From: Erythrobacter sp. SG61-1L
GTDB lineage: Bacteria > Pseudomonadota > Alphaproteobacteria > Sphingomonadales > Sphingomonadaceae
DNA: 64,000 bases
Reading direction: 5' to 3'
Assembly: GCF_001305965.1 (NCBI RefSeq)
Contig: NZ_JXQC01000003.1
Coordinates: 3,577,361 to 3,641,360 of the forward strand
Part shown: piece after piece, positions 29,513 to 43,183 of the stretch
Layout: the number at the start of each line of letters is the position of its first letter
How positions within the stretch are numbered: the first letter of the stretch is position 1
Translations under genes and position numbers: made by a program
Notes under the pieces: generated by a model
The model's input: only the letters and a program-made list of their open reading frames with translations
What the model was told of the DNA's origin: nothing
Databases searched by the model: none

Positions 29513-30064
29513 CTACCCGTCGGTTCTTTCAGCCCATTCGTCGGACAGGATCGAGAATACCGCCGTGTCGCGCACATGGGCATTCCAGGTGATCCGTTCC
29601 GCCCGCAGCACGCCTTCCTTCTGCGCGCCCAGCTTCAGCACGGCCGCCTGCGAGCGGGCATTGCGCACATCCACGCGGAATTCCACGCGCCTGATCCCGC
29701 TGGCAAAGGCATGGCGCAGCATCAGGCGCTTGATCCGGCCATTGAGGCCCGTCCCGCGCAATTCGGGCATGATGAAGCTGTTGCCGATCTCCACTGCCCA
29801 TCCCGGCGCGCCGCGTTCGATCCAGGCGGTCATCCCCGCAACCTTGCCATTGACGACAATCGCATAGACCCGACGCTGCGGCGGGGCAGCCAGCAGGCTG
29901 TCGAACTGGGGATCGAACGCCTCCCCCGCGTAATTGGTGGGATAGATCGCCCAGATTTCGGAATCGGCGGCAGTTGCCGCGCGCAAACCTTCACGGTGCC
30001 GCTCTTCCAGAGGCTCCAGCCGCAGCTCGGCATCTTCCAGCGTCACATATAGCCCGTCATTCAT
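29513..30064 (-). CDS. GNAT family N-acetyltransferase, mirror copy
   Basis: Mirror copy of 17665-18216, again overlapping tdk by four bases. Confidence 0.88.
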   Translation of the reverse strand: MNDGLYVTLEDAELRLEPLEERHREGLRAATAADSEIWAIYPTNYAGEAFDPQFDSLLAAPPQRRVYAIVVNGKVAGMTAWIERGAPGWAVEIGNSFIMPELRGTGLNGRIKRLMLRHAFASGIRRVEFRVDVRNARSQAAVLKLGAQKEGVLRAERITWNAHVRDTAVFSILSDEWAERTDG

Positions 30065-30639
30065 GGGGCGACCGCCTCCGAAAAATGCCTGCGGCACAGG
30101 GCGACATAGCGTTCGTTCCCGCCGATCTCGGTCTGGGCGCCATCGCGCACCGCCACGCCGCTTTCATCCACCCGCAGGTTCATCGTCGCCTTGCGCCCGC
30201 AATGGCACACTGCCTTCAACTCGATCAGCGCATCGGCTATGCCCAGCAAGGCCGCCGATCCGGGGAACAATTCCCCCTGAAAATCGGTGCGCAGGCCATA
30301 GCAGAGCACGGGAATGCCCGCCTCATCCGCCAGCCTTGCGCATTGCCACACCTGTTCCTTCGTCAGGAACTGCGCCTCGTCGATCAGCACGCAGGCCAGA
30401 TCGCGGGTGACATTGGCCATGCTCACCTGCGTCCATAGATCCGTATTCCGGTCGAACAGATTGGCGGCTGCCTCCAGCCCGATGCGGCTGGCAATCGGCT
30501 TGCCCTGAGAGCGTGTGTCGAGCGCGGCGGTCCACAGCATGGTCGCCATGCCGCGCTCGCGATAATTGAATTCCGCCTGCAGCAGCGTGGAAGACTTCCC
30601 CGCATTCATGCTGGCATAGTAGAAATAGAGCTTGGCCAT
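30061..30639 (-). CDS. tdk: Thymidine kinase, mirror copy
   Basis: Mirror copy of 17090-17668, with an identical 192-residue product. Confidence 0.95.
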   Translation of the reverse strand: MAKLYFYYASMNAGKSSTLLQAEFNYRERGMATMLWTAALDTRSQGKPIASRIGLEAAANLFDRNTDLWTQVSMANVTRDLACVLIDEAQFLTKEQVWQCARLADEAGIPVLCYGLRTDFQGELFPGSAALLGIADALIELKAVCHCGRKATMNLRVDESGVAVRDGAQTEIGGNERYVALCRRHFSEAVAP

Positions 30640-30713
30640 GGCCGGGACATAGCGCCCCGTTGGCCGGTCGTCAGCAGGGCAGCAGCTATCTTGCCCCGAT
30701 GATGTCGCTCAGC

Positions 30714-32300
30714 TCAGCGCCCGGGCGCCACTGGCATGAAGACCTGCGCGCCCGGCCCCAGCGGCAGGTCCAGCAGCACCCAGCCGCCCACCAGCACCAG
30801 CCCCGCGACCAGCAGCCCGACGGAATAGGGCAACATTGTCGCCGCAAGGCTGCCCAGCCCGAAATCCTGTTGCCAGCGCTGGCAGAAGATCAGGATCAGC
30901 GGGAAATAGACCATCAGCGGCGTGATGATGTTGGTGGCGCTATCCCCCACGCGATAAGTTGCGGTGGCCATTTCCGGCGTGATGCCCAGCAGCATCAGCA
31001 TGGGCACCATGACCGGCGCCAGCAGCGCCCATTTGGCACTGGCCGACCCGATCAGCAGGTTCAGCAGTGCCGAGAACAGCACGATCAGCACCAGCAAGGC
31101 CCAGGCCGGAAGGCCGGAGGCGCGCAGCATGTCCGCCCCTTCTACCGCCATGATCAGCCCAAGATTGGACCAGCCGAACATCGCCACGAAATGCGCGGCC
31201 ACGAAAGCGAGGACGAGATAATAGGCCATGTCGGCCATCGCATCGCTCATCATCTTCACAAGGCTGCGATGGTCGGTGATCGATCCTGCCGCCTTGCCGT
31301 AAGCCCAGCCGGAAATCAGGAACAACAGGAAGAACCCTGCCACAAGGCTTTGATAGAACGGCGTCAGCCGCGCTTCCGGTGCAGCGCCCTCGTCGATCAG
31401 CGGAGTGCCCGGCCCGAACAGAAAGATCAGCCACAGGGCCACCACGCCCAGCGCACCAAGCGCTGCATGGCGCAGGCCCTTGTGCTCTTGCGCCAGCAGG
31501 GGACGGTCTTCCTGTTCATTAGCGGCGGCGGAACCGGCGCGGGAGGAATCCCACGGCCCCAACCGCGGTTCGATGATCCGGTCCGTCACCAGCCAGATCA
31601 CCGGCAGGAACACAGCCGTCATGGCGATGATGAAATACCAATTGCCCAGGATGTTGGCCGTGTAATCGCCGAATGCGGTTTCCACTGCCGCTTCGGTGAT
31701 GCCGAACAGCAAGGCATCCAGCTGGCCGGGCAGCAAATTGGCGGAAAAGCCGCCCGCAACCCCGGCAAAGCAGGCCGCAATGCCAACGATCGGATTACGT
31801 CCGGCGGCGTGGAATATGATCCCGGCCAGCGGGATCAGCACCACATAGGCCGCATCCGCCGCCAGATTGCCGAGCATCCCCACAAGACTGACAATCGGCG
31901 TGAGCAGGAACACAGGCGCATTGCGCACCGCCGCGCGCATGGCGGTTCCGAACAGGCCGGTGCGTTCTGCCACCCCGGCACCCAGCATCACCACCAGCAC
32001 ATAGCCGAGAGGGTGAAAATGGGTGAAGGTGGCGGGCATCTCCACCCACAGCCGCCGGATATTATCGGCCGACAGCAGGCTGCTGGCGGCCACGATGCTC
32101 GCCGCGCCGGTGCCCTCGTCAATCTGGGTGGGATGGGGCACGGACCAGCCTGCCCAGCTTGCGATCAGGGAAGTGACGATCAGCCCGGCGATCAGCCACA
32201 GGAACAGGAATACCGGATCGGGCAGGCGATTGCCCACACGTTCCACCATCGCGAGAATGCCTTTGGCAGGCGGGCCCGCCGGAATCTCTGCCTCAGTCAT
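30714..32300 (-). CDS. AbgT-family transporter, mirror copy
   Basis: Mirror copy of 15429-17015, with an identical 528-residue product. Confidence 0.9.
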   Translation of the reverse strand: MTEAEIPAGPPAKGILAMVERVGNRLPDPVFLFLWLIAGLIVTSLIASWAGWSVPHPTQIDEGTGAASIVAASSLLSADNIRRLWVEMPATFTHFHPLGYVLVVMLGAGVAERTGLFGTAMRAAVRNAPVFLLTPIVSLVGMLGNLAADAAYVVLIPLAGIIFHAAGRNPIVGIAACFAGVAGGFSANLLPGQLDALLFGITEAAVETAFGDYTANILGNWYFIIAMTAVFLPVIWLVTDRIIEPRLGPWDSSRAGSAAANEQEDRPLLAQEHKGLRHAALGALGVVALWLIFLFGPGTPLIDEGAAPEARLTPFYQSLVAGFFLLFLISGWAYGKAAGSITDHRSLVKMMSDAMADMAYYLVLAFVAAHFVAMFGWSNLGLIMAVEGADMLRASGLPAWALLVLIVLFSALLNLLIGSASAKWALLAPVMVPMLMLLGITPEMATATYRVGDSATNIITPLMVYFPLILIFCQRWQQDFGLGSLAATMLPYSVGLLVAGLVLVGGWVLLDLPLGPGAQVFMPVAPGR

Positions 32301-32431
32301 CGCCTGCACCTTTCCCCATAACGGTCCAGGATCGGGTTAGTTGGCGGCAGAGTTGCAGGCTGGCGCGCAATGGCCAAGCCCTATTTCACTTATGCGGTAT
32401 GAATTGGGGCAAGCCTGCCGGCAGAGGCAGA

Positions 32432-32830
32432 CTATTCGTCCTCGCCGAGATCGCGCGACACGCGCGGGTCGGACAGCAGGCGCTCGATCCGGTCGGCCTC
32501 GTCGAAGCTCTCATCGGTGCGGAACTGCAGCTTGGCCGCGAATTTGAGGCCGAGCCGCTTGGCCACTTCGCGCTGGAAATAGGCGGTGTTCTGGCGCAGC
32601 GCCTTCACCACCACTTCCTCGTCCTCGCCCAGTAGCGGCTTCACATAGACGGTCGCGTTGCGCAGGTCCGGCGTCATCCGCACTTCTGTGACGGAGACGG
32701 AATGGGCCGACAGCGTATCGTCATGCACTTCCTGCCGGGCCAGCAGCTCCGACAGGATATGGCGCACGCGTTCACCCACCTTGAGCAGGCGAACGGACTT
32801 CTCTTCACCGGTTGCAGCGTTGCGGGCCAT
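32432..32830 (-). CDS. rbfA: Ribosome-binding factor A, mirror copy
   Basis: Mirror copy of 14899-15297, coupled to the DUF1697 copy by TGATG. Confidence 0.94.
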   Translation of the reverse strand: MARNAATGEEKSVRLLKVGERVRHILSELLARQEVHDDTLSAHSVSVTEVRMTPDLRNATVYVKPLLGEDEEVVVKALRQNTAYFQREVAKRLGLKFAAKLQFRTDESFDEADRIERLLSDPRVSRDLGEDE

Positions 32831-33369
32831 CAGCGTTCCATAATCTCGATTATCCGCCGGATCGAGCGGATGTTGCGCGCGGTGTGGCGGCAACCGAGGC
32901 GGCGGGCGATGAATTCCCCGCTCAGCTTCGTGACGCCTGCGCCATTGACGTAATCTACATGCAACGCGCGATGGCCCGCAGCAATGCGTTCCGGCCCGCG
33001 CGTGGCATAATCGGCGATCAGCTTGGCAAAAGCTTCCGGTTCCGGTTGGCGTTCGAGAAAATGGACGTGGACCTGCTTGTCCTCGCCCGTTTCCGCGAAG
33101 GGATTTTCCGCCAGTGTCGCCACCAACTCCTGCCGGTTCATCACCACGGCGAAACTATCGATCTGGAACGCATCGCGCACGACATAGGCCAGCTTTTCCG
33201 CCAGCCCTTCCGATGGGCGTTCCTCATGTGAAAACAGCACATTGCCGCTGGCAACAACCGTCTCCACATCCTCGAAATCTTCCCACTCCAGCGCCTTGCG
33301 CAGGTCTTCCATCCTCAGCCGGTTACCACCGACATTGATGCTGCCAAGCAAGGCTACGTAGCGGTTCAT
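32830..33369 (-). CDS. DUF1697 family protein, mirror copy
   Basis: Mirror copy of 14360-14899, with an identical 179-residue product. Confidence 0.86.
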   Translation of the reverse strand: MNRYVALLGSINVGGNRLRMEDLRKALEWEDFEDVETVVASGNVLFSHEERPSEGLAEKLAYVVRDAFQIDSFAVVMNRQELVATLAENPFAETGEDKQVHVHFLERQPEPEAFAKLIADYATRGPERIAAGHRALHVDYVNGAGVTKLSGEFIARRLGCRHTARNIRSIRRIIEIMER

Positions 33370-33411
33370 CAATTTCCAGCCACGACAGGCAGGATCACCG
33401 GGACACTCGGC

Positions 33412-33486
33412 AAAACCCGGAAGCGAGAGCCAGGCATCGGATCGCAAATCTCATGCGTCTTGCCTGGCTCGTAGCTCACTTCCCGG
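33412..33486 (-). terminator. infB terminator, mirror copy
   Basis: Mirror copy of the long hairpin at 14243-14317. Confidence 0.73.
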
Positions 33487-33496
33487 TCGCCGCGCG

Positions 33497-36163
<2,667 letters not shown>

Positions 36164-36224
36164 ACGCCTCAATCTATCCTTCGTATTCTCTATTCGTCGT
36201 CCGTACCGTGGTTAATCACCGGCC

Positions 36225-36986
36225 CTAGCCGGTAACCTCGGCATGATGCGCGGCGCCGTTCGCCGCCCCTTCCGGGGAAATGCCTTCAGCCGCAGGATAT
36301 GCCCCCGTGAAACGCATCAGACGCCTTAGGGGAATTGCGACCCTTTCGGCCGACCCGTGGTCAGCCAGCGCCAGATGGACGACATTATCGCGGCCCAATG
36401 CCACAGACAGAGCCGCGCGGTCCAGTGGCAAGCGCTCTCCCGTCAGCCCCGAACCTTCGGCATCCATGCCGACACGATAGGCCTGGTCGAGCTTTCTGCA
36501 GCCATCGTCGCTCGCATCGGCAGCATGGCCGAGCCAGGCGACAGCCCCGCCCCGCGCCTGCTGCGCGATGCGGTCAGAACCCAATATAAGCTTTCCCGAC
36601 CGCATTTCGAGGCCGAGGCGCTGAAGAAATGCGCGCGTCAGTGCATCCTGCGCCATCGCGCCCAGATCTTCGGGAAGCGAGAGCTTGGCGCCCTTGAAGG
36701 CACGCGCCAGCGCGCCGCGCAACCTGCCCGAGGCAATCGCCTCGTCCAGTTCGGCACGGGTCACACCGATCCACGCCCCCCGGCCCGGTGCACGGGCCAG
36801 CGCGTCGGGCAGAACCTGCCCGTCGGGAGAAATCGCCAGACGCAGGAATTCGTCACGCGAGCCGTTCTGGCCGGTGAGAACGCACTTGCGTTCGGGAGTC
36901 GCCTCCTCCGTCCCGGCCGCGCGGTTGCGCGGCGGGCGGAGTGCGGAACTGTCGGAACCTAGCGGCTCATTGCGGGGTGTCCGCAT
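36225..36986 (-). CDS. ylxR: YlxR-YlxQ-like fusion protein, mirror copy
   Basis: Mirror copy of 10743-11504, with an identical 253-residue product that overlaps the nusA copy by 20 bases. Confidence 0.83.
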   Translation of the reverse strand: MRTPRNEPLGSDSSALRPPRNRAAGTEEATPERKCVLTGQNGSRDEFLRLAISPDGQVLPDALARAPGRGAWIGVTRAELDEAIASGRLRGALARAFKGAKLSLPEDLGAMAQDALTRAFLQRLGLEMRSGKLILGSDRIAQQARGGAVAWLGHAADASDDGCRKLDQAYRVGMDAEGSGLTGERLPLDRAALSVALGRDNVVHLALADHGSAERVAIPLRRLMRFTGAYPAAEGISPEGAANGAAHHAEVTG

Positions 36987-38601
36987 CGGCGGCCTCCCCA
37001 TTGTCAGCAACCGGTTCTTCGTCTTCGAACCAGTGTGCGCGGGCAGCCATGATGATCTCGTTGCCCTGCTCTTCGGTCAGGCCATATTCGCCAAGCACGC
37101 CCGCCTTGTCCTCGGTGCGGGCATTGCGGCGCGCCGGCGGACCGTCACCACGGCGACGCGGTTCGTTGCGCTTCTTGGCAATGAGTTCATCGGTGGCCAG
37201 ATCGGCCAGATCGTCCAGCGTCTTGATCCCGGCCTTGCCGAGCGTGACCAGCATCGCTTCGGTAAGGTTCGGAATTTCGGCCAGCGCATCTTCCACGCCC
37301 AGGGCGCGGCGTTCCTGACGGGCAGCCTCTTCCTGGCGATCGAGCGCTTCGCGGGCGCGGTTCTGGAGTTCTTCGGCCAGTTCTTCGTCGAAGCCTTCGA
37401 TCGAAGCCAGCTCGTCCATCCCCACATAGGCGACTTCTTCCAGCTCGGCGAAGCCTTCGGCCACGAGCAGCTGCGACAGCGTCTCGTCCACGTCCAGCTC
37501 TTCCTCGAACATCTTGGAACGCTCGGAGAATTCCTTCTGGCGCTTCTCCGAAGCCTCGGCCTCGGTCATGATGTCGATCTGGCTGCCGGTCAGCTGGCTG
37601 GCAAGGCGCACGTTCTGGCCGCGGCGGCCGATGGCCAGCGAAAGCTGGTCGTCCGGCACCACAACTTCGATGCGGCTTTCTTCCTCGTCGATCACCACGC
37701 GGCTGACGGTGGCGGGCTGGAGGGCATTGACCACGAAAGTCGCGGTGTCCTCGCTCCAGGGGATGATGTCGATCTTTTCGCCCTGCAGTTCCTGCACCAC
37801 GGCCTGAACGCGGCTGCCCTTCATGCCGACGCAGGCGCCGACCGGGTCAATCGAGCTGTCGCGGCTAATCACGCCGATCTTGGCGCGCGAACCCGGATCG
37901 CGGGCAGCGGCCTTGATCTCGATGATGCTATCGTAGATTTCGGGCACTTCCTGCGCGAAGAGCTTCTTCATGAACTCCGGATGCGCGCGGGAAAGGAAGA
38001 TCTGCGGGCCGCGGCTGTTGCGTTCCACCTTCAGGATCAGCGCCCGCACGCGCTCGCCCACGCGGGCGGCTTCGCGGGGGATCTGCTGATCGCGGCGGAT
38101 CACGCCTTCGGCGCGGCCGAGATTGACGATCACATGGCCGAATTCGACCGACTTGATCACGCCGGTGATCACTTCGCCCGCACGGTCCTTGAATTCTTCG
38201 TACTGGCGTTCACGCTCGGCATCGCGGACCTTCTGGAAGATCACCTGCTTGGCGCTCTGCGCGTCGATACGGCCAAGATCGACCGGCGGCAGCGGATCGA
38301 CGATGAAGTCACCCAGGCCGGCATTCTTGTCCAGCTTCTGGGCCTGCTTGAGATCGACCTGCTTGAAATAGTCTTCCACTTCCTCGACCACTTCCACGAC
38401 GCGCCACAGGCGCAGGTCGCCGGTCTTGGGATCGAGCTTCGCACGAATATCGTTCTCGGCGCCGTAACGGGCACGGGCAGCCTTCTGGATCGCTTCTTCC
38501 ATCGCCTCGATGACGATCGCCTTGTCGATCATCTTCTCGCTGGCAACGGAGTTCGCAATCGCGAGCAGCTCTGCCTTGTTGGCGGAAATCGCACTGGCCA
38601 T
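36967..38601 (-). CDS. nusA: NusA, mirror copy
   Basis: Mirror copy of 9128-10762, with an identical 544-residue product. Confidence 0.96.
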   Translation of the reverse strand: MASAISANKAELLAIANSVASEKMIDKAIVIEAMEEAIQKAARARYGAENDIRAKLDPKTGDLRLWRVVEVVEEVEDYFKQVDLKQAQKLDKNAGLGDFIVDPLPPVDLGRIDAQSAKQVIFQKVRDAERERQYEEFKDRAGEVITGVIKSVEFGHVIVNLGRAEGVIRRDQQIPREAARVGERVRALILKVERNSRGPQIFLSRAHPEFMKKLFAQEVPEIYDSIIEIKAAARDPGSRAKIGVISRDSSIDPVGACVGMKGSRVQAVVQELQGEKIDIIPWSEDTATFVVNALQPATVSRVVIDEEESRIEVVVPDDQLSLAIGRRGQNVRLASQLTGSQIDIMTEAEASEKRQKEFSERSKMFEEELDVDETLSQLLVAEGFAELEEVAYVGMDELASIEGFDEELAEELQNRAREALDRQEEAARQERRALGVEDALAEIPNLTEAMLVTLGKAGIKTLDDLADLATDELIAKKRNEPRRRGDGPPARRNARTEDKAGVLGEYGLTEEQGNEIIMAARAHWFEDEEPVADNGEAADADTPQ

Positions 38602-38606
38602 TGGTA

Positions 38607-39197
38607 TCAGCCTTCCTCTTCTTCGAGAAATTCTTCTGCGCCTTCATCCACTTCCTCAGCGCCGGAAGTGTCGAGCGGACGGGTTGCGGCAATCAGCCTG
38701 TCGGTAAGCACAAGCTTTGCCGAATGAATGAGTTCCAGCGGGAATTGCACCCGCCCTACCTTGGCATCGTCCACGGTGACGACATCGCCTTCGATCCCGG
38801 CAAGATCGCCCTTCACGGTCTTGCGCGGCTTGCCATCGTCGCCGGTAATCGTTTCGGCCAGGGCGACGCGCACTTCGTGGCCGGCCCAGTTCGCGAAATC
38901 CTTCGGACGGGTCAGCGGGCGGTCGATGCCGGGCGAGCTGACTTCGAGGCGATAGGCCCCTTCCACCAGCACTTCGCCCGCCTCTTCCAATTCGTCCATC
39001 CGGTCGGAAATACGGCGCGAAAGTTCCGCGCATTGTTCGATCACCAGCTGCCCGGTCGCCGGGTCTTCCGCCATGATCTGCAGCGCAGGTTCCCCCTCGC
39101 CCGCTTCGGCGCCGATCATCTTCACGCGCACAAGGTCAAACCCCAGGGCATTCGCCTCAGGTTCGATCACTTCAGTAAGGCGCGCAATATCGGCCAT
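38607..39197 (-). CDS. rimP: Ribosome maturation factor RimP, mirror copy
   Basis: Mirror copy of 8532-9122, with an identical 196-residue product. Confidence 0.94.
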   Translation of the reverse strand: MADIARLTEVIEPEANALGFDLVRVKMIGAEAGEGEPALQIMAEDPATGQLVIEQCAELSRRISDRMDELEEAGEVLVEGAYRLEVSSPGIDRPLTRPKDFANWAGHEVRVALAETITGDDGKPRKTVKGDLAGIEGDVVTVDDAKVGRVQFPLELIHSAKLVLTDRLIAATRPLDTSGAEEVDEGAEEFLEEEEG

Positions 39198-39425
39198 GCA
39201 GACTCCGGTAGACGGACAGTGGGAAACGCGCTTCGGGCCGGCCCCCTGCGGCGCCAGCATCCAAACCGTGAATCACAATGTCGGGATGGGCTGCAATTAG
39301 GCGTGTGGCGAACAAAATGCAAGGGAAAGTGACGAGGCCCCGCATAGCGCCGAGTCGCGCTTGACGCTGGCAGGTTTGACTGCTTGCACAAGCACAGGCT
39401 GCCCTTCTGCGAACTGGAGCGACGA

Positions 39426-40076
39426 ATGCAAATTCCCGAGGACATCTTCACCGAACAGGAAGATGTGGACCCCGATACGCTGGCCAATCTCGGCCCGTTG
39501 CGGCGCTTCGCGGGGATCTGGGAAGGCAATCGCGGCACGGACATCGCACCCAAGGCGGAAGGCCCGGACGAGAGCGAATATTACGAACGCATCGTGATGC
39601 AGCCGATCGATCCCCAGTCGAACGGCCCGCAGCTGCTCTATGGCCTGCGCTATCACCTGCACGTCAACACGCCGGACGAGGACATCACGTTCCACGATCA
39701 GGTGGGCTACTGGCTATGGGAACCTGCCACCGGCCTCATCATGCAATCGCTGGCGATCCCGCGCGGGCAAGTGGCGCTGGCATCGGGCCACGCCGGGCCG
39801 GACGATACGAAATTGAAGCTGGCCGCATCGCGCGGCACCACCGAATACGGCATTGCCTCCACCTTCTTCCTCGAACAGGCCTTCCGCACCGATTCCTACT
39901 CGATCGAAGTGGAATTTCACGAGGACGGCAGCTGGAGCTATGTGCAGGACACTGTGCTGACCGTGCGCGGCCAGACCGAACCCTTCCACCATCGCGACAA
40001 CAATCGCCTGACCAAGGTGGGCGAAGTGGACATGAACCCCTGGCTCAGGATCGTACGGGAACAGGGCGCGGGCTGA
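39426..40076 (+). CDS. Nitrobindin-like heme-binding protein, mirror copy
   Basis: Mirror copy of 7653-8303. The GGAG ribosome site before the ATG is readable directly here at about 39415. Confidence 0.73.
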   Translation: MQIPEDIFTEQEDVDPDTLANLGPLRRFAGIWEGNRGTDIAPKAEGPDESEYYERIVMQPIDPQSNGPQLLYGLRYHLHVNTPDEDITFHDQVGYWLWEPATGLIMQSLAIPRGQVALASGHAGPDDTKLKLAASRGTTEYGIASTFFLEQAFRTDSYSIEVEFHEDGSWSYVQDTVLTVRGQTEPFHHRDNNRLTKVGEVDMNPWLRIVREQGAG

Positions 40077-40097
40077 GGCCCGCCTGCCCTTACCCTT

Positions 40098-40967
40098 TCA
40101 ATCCTCCGCCTCGTCCAGGCCTGAAAGCTGGCCCGCATAGGCAATATCGCCCTGAACCACGGACCACATGGCCTTGTTGTCCACCGTGACCACCATCAGT
40201 TCGACCGGCAAATATCGGCTTGCGAATGCGTGAATCTCGGTCGGATAGGGATCGAGCAGATGCGTCACCACTAGCGCCGTCGGCTCCATCGGTTTCCCGT
40301 TTTCATCCTTCGCATTCCTGTATTGCACCTCAAAACAGGAATTGAGGAAACGCCGCGAATGGATGGCTTTGCCCTGCGCATCGACGTCGACCCGGTAATG
40401 GCCACCCAAAGGATAGGAATCGTTCGTGACGGGCGGGGTCATCACATAGACCGACACGATATTGTTCTCATCGGGCGGCAGTGTCAGCGTGTTGGGCTGC
40501 TGATCCGAACAGAAGCCGTAGGATTTGGCGATCACTTCATCGATTGCCACCGCGCGCGCATCGGCAAGGCGCTTCGCCAGAGGTGACAGCGCGACCCTGT
40601 CGGCTTTCGCCAGTATGCCGCCGGAAACGACCTTGCCCTTATCGACATCATATCGGGCAAACTCTGTCAGTTCGCCATCTACCTCGCCGTAGAACACAGC
40701 CTCGAGCCGATCGCCCTGGCCCGGAACCACAACATATCCGCGCAATTGCTTCTGCGGCAGCTTGCCCATGTCCGGCAGGAAGCTGTCTGTCGCAAGCCAG
40801 GCTGCCTGATCGTAAAGATACATCTGCAGGCCAAGCTTCTCGGCCCGCGCCGTCTCAGCGGCATAGGGCACTTCCGCCTCAGCCGGTGACGGTGCAATGT
40901 CTTCCGCTGCTGCCGGCACCTGAAGCGCACAGACAGTAACGGCGCCGAGAATCGCCTTCCAATGCAT
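40098..40967 (-). CDS. Conserved hypothetical periplasmic protein, mirror copy
   Basis: Mirror copy of 6762-7631, with an identical 289-residue secreted product. Confidence 0.73.
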   Translation of the reverse strand: MHWKAILGAVTVCALQVPAAAEDIAPSPAEAEVPYAAETARAEKLGLQMYLYDQAAWLATDSFLPDMGKLPQKQLRGYVVVPGQGDRLEAVFYGEVDGELTEFARYDVDKGKVVSGGILAKADRVALSPLAKRLADARAVAIDEVIAKSYGFCSDQQPNTLTLPPDENNIVSVYVMTPPVTNDSYPLGGHYRVDVDAQGKAIHSRRFLNSCFEVQYRNAKDENGKPMEPTALVVTHLLDPYPTEIHAFASRYLPVELMVVTVDNKAMWSVVQGDIAYAGQLSGLDEAED

Positions 40968-41238
40968 AGATCCCCCTTTCCTGCAGCGGACTATGCTGCC
41001 AGATTCAGTGTGCCGCCAGCACCAACCGAACCATCCTTGTCCCGCAGCGATTGACTTGCCGCCGCACCGGTGACAGCCTTAGCCCATGCACGGACACTTC
41101 TTCCGACATCTGGGTGGTCAACTCCTCGCGGGCATGTAGCCCCGGGTCCGGTGCGCACACGCCCCGCGCCCGGGGCGAACTTCCAAGACCGAACGCGGCA
41201 CCAGGCCGCATCGTTTCCTGTCCGGAGGTGCCAGCACC

Positions 41239-41643
41239 ATGACAAATACCAAGGCCTCGCGCAGGCCGCCCATTCACATGATCGACAATGAGGCCGAAAG
41301 CCTCGCCAATCTCGCCATCGGCAATAGCGAGCGTTTCCCGGAAGCCAGCGAGCTGCTGCTGCGCGAGATCGACCGCGCCAGCCTTCACCCAGCCGGGAAG
41401 GTTCCGGCAGGCGTGGTGACAATGAACTCAACCGTGGAATTCGCGGACGGCACCCATGAAGGCGGCCATACGATCCAGCTCGTCTATCCCGGCCAGGCGG
41501 ATATTGCTGCGGGCAAGCTCTCCGTCCTCACCCCGGTGGGCGCCGGTCTGATCGGGCTGGCCGAAGGGCAGTCGATCATCTGGCCCGCCCGCAATGGCAG
41601 CGAGCGCGTGCTGACCATCCGCAAGGTAGCCCAGCCAGCCTGA
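41239..41643 (+). CDS. rnk: Rnk, mirror copy
   Basis: Mirror copy of 6086-6490. The GGAGGTG ribosome site precedes the ATG by about 8 bases. Confidence 0.88.
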   Translation: MTNTKASRRPPIHMIDNEAESLANLAIGNSERFPEASELLLREIDRASLHPAGKVPAGVVTMNSTVEFADGTHEGGHTIQLVYPGQADIAAGKLSVLTPVGAGLIGLAEGQSIIWPARNGSERVLTIRKVAQPA

Positions 41644-41646
41644 TCC

Positions 41647-42666
41647 CTATTGAACAAGCCCGTGCTTGCGGATGCAGTGGCGAAGCTGATCGTAGGTTAG
41701 CCCGAGCGCCTTGGCCGTCTGCCGCTGGTTCCAGCGGTAGCGGCCCAGTGCGTGTTCGAGGATCGCCTTCTCATGCGCGTCCACCGCCGCGCGCAGATCG
41801 GTTACCTGATCGTGCTCGGGCGCCTTGAGCATAGCCTCGGGCGCCTTGTGCACAATCTCGGTGCCCTTGTGCACCCGTTCGCCCACCGGTTTCCAAGGGC
41901 TGTCGAACGGATCGAACTGCACGTGGCCGATCGGTTCGTCCCAATCGTCCCAGCGATAAACGGCCCGTTCCACCACATTGCGCAATTCGCGGACATTGCC
42001 GGGCCAGACATAATCGTCGAGCTGTCGCTGGACATGCGGGGCATAGCCCGGCCAGGCTTCCCACCCCAGTTCAGCAGCCATACGGCGGCCGAAATACTCG
42101 GCCAGAACAGCAATATCCCCTTCCCGCACACGCAGCGGCGGAAGGGTGATGACCTCGAAACTCAGCCGGTCGAGCAGGTCGGACCGGAAGCGGCCTTCCT
42201 TCGCCATGCGCGGCAGATCCTCGTTCGTGGCCGCCACGATGCGCACATCCACCCGGATCGGGCGGGAGGAACCGATGCGGGTCACCTCGCCATATTCCAC
42301 CGCGCGCAGCAGGCGCTCCTGCGCGCCCATGGACAATGTCGCCAGTTCGTCGAGAAACAGCGTGCCCCGGTCGGCTTCCTCGAACCTTCCCTCGCGCGCC
42401 CTGGTAGCGCCAGTGAAAGCTCCTGCCTCATGGCCGAACAGTTCGGCCTCGATCAGGGTTTCAGGCAGCGCCGCGCAGTTCATCGTAACCAGCGGTTCTT
42501 CCCAGCGGTTGGACAGGCGATGGAGGCGTTCGGCGATCAGTTCCTTACCCGTCCCGCGCTCGCCGATGACGAGCACCGGGCGGCGCATGGGCGCGGCGCG
42601 GCTGGCGCGCTCCACCGCATCGAGAAAGGCCCCGGATTGCCCGATGAACTGGTTGCCCCGATCCAT
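41647..42666 (-). CDS. pspF: PspF, mirror copy
   Basis: Mirror copy of 5063-6082, with an identical 339-residue activator. Confidence 0.93.
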   Translation of the reverse strand: MDRGNQFIGQSGAFLDAVERASRAAPMRRPVLVIGERGTGKELIAERLHRLSNRWEEPLVTMNCAALPETLIEAELFGHEAGAFTGATRAREGRFEEADRGTLFLDELATLSMGAQERLLRAVEYGEVTRIGSSRPIRVDVRIVAATNEDLPRMAKEGRFRSDLLDRLSFEVITLPPLRVREGDIAVLAEYFGRRMAAELGWEAWPGYAPHVQRQLDDYVWPGNVRELRNVVERAVYRWDDWDEPIGHVQFDPFDSPWKPVGERVHKGTEIVHKAPEAMLKAPEHDQVTDLRAAVDAHEKAILEHALGRYRWNQRQTAKALGLTYDQLRHCIRKHGLVQ

Positions 42667-42685
42667 GCGCCAGCAAATAGCGCAT

Positions 42686-42715
42686 TTTCCCAACAGGTGG
42701 CAATATTTCCCAACA
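42686..42715. promoter_or_regulatory. PspF upstream sites, mirror copy
   Basis: Mirror copy of 5014-5043; read on this strand as TTTCCCAACA twice, 20 bases apart. Confidence 0.7.
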
Positions 42716-42766
42716 CCAATTCCTACCCCAAACGCAAATTTGCCCGATTTCCGCCCTCCGCGCGAT

Positions 42767-42783
42767 TTGGCACGCCCCTTGCT
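42767..42783 (+). promoter_or_regulatory. Sigma-54 promoter of psp operon, mirror copy
   Basis: TTGGCACGCCCCTTGCT, mirror copy of 4946-4962. The predicted start is near 42794. Confidence 0.92.
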
Positions 42784-42818
42784 AATTCCGTGGCATGATT
42801 TCTGGAGGGAACCGATCC

Positions 42819-42974
42819 ATGTTTGACCGCCAATTTTTCAGCAGCAAGCTGGGCAAGGCCGCGATCATCAGTCTGGCCGCCATGCTGGCCTTCAACATAC
42901 TTGCGCTCAGCCAGCAGCTGCAGGCGGCACCCGTGCCGCTGGCGCTGGCCACGCAGGTCGTGGAGCTGGCGTGA
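42819..42974 (+). CDS. Small membrane peptide (51 aa), mirror copy
   Basis: Mirror copy of 4755-4910. Here the TGA (42972-42974) is seen inside GTGA, with the extended pspA frame starting at GTG 42971. Confidence 0.68.
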   Translation: MFDRQFFSSKLGKAAIISLAAMLAFNILALSQQLQAAPVPLALATQVVELA

Positions 42975-43183
42975 GCAAGGCGGACGACACTCCGCTCGGC
43001 CCGATCGGGGCAGAGCGCCGGGCAATCCGGATGGACGGGACACAGCCCAGCCGTTCCGGCAACCGCGCTCCCGCCCTCAGCGGGGAAGAGCCGCGTCGCG
43101 TTCGCCTCGCTTCCGAGGTAGAGCGGCTGCGGCACAAAGCTGACCCGACTTCCCGTAATGCAACTTTTGGTGGAGTTCCCTGG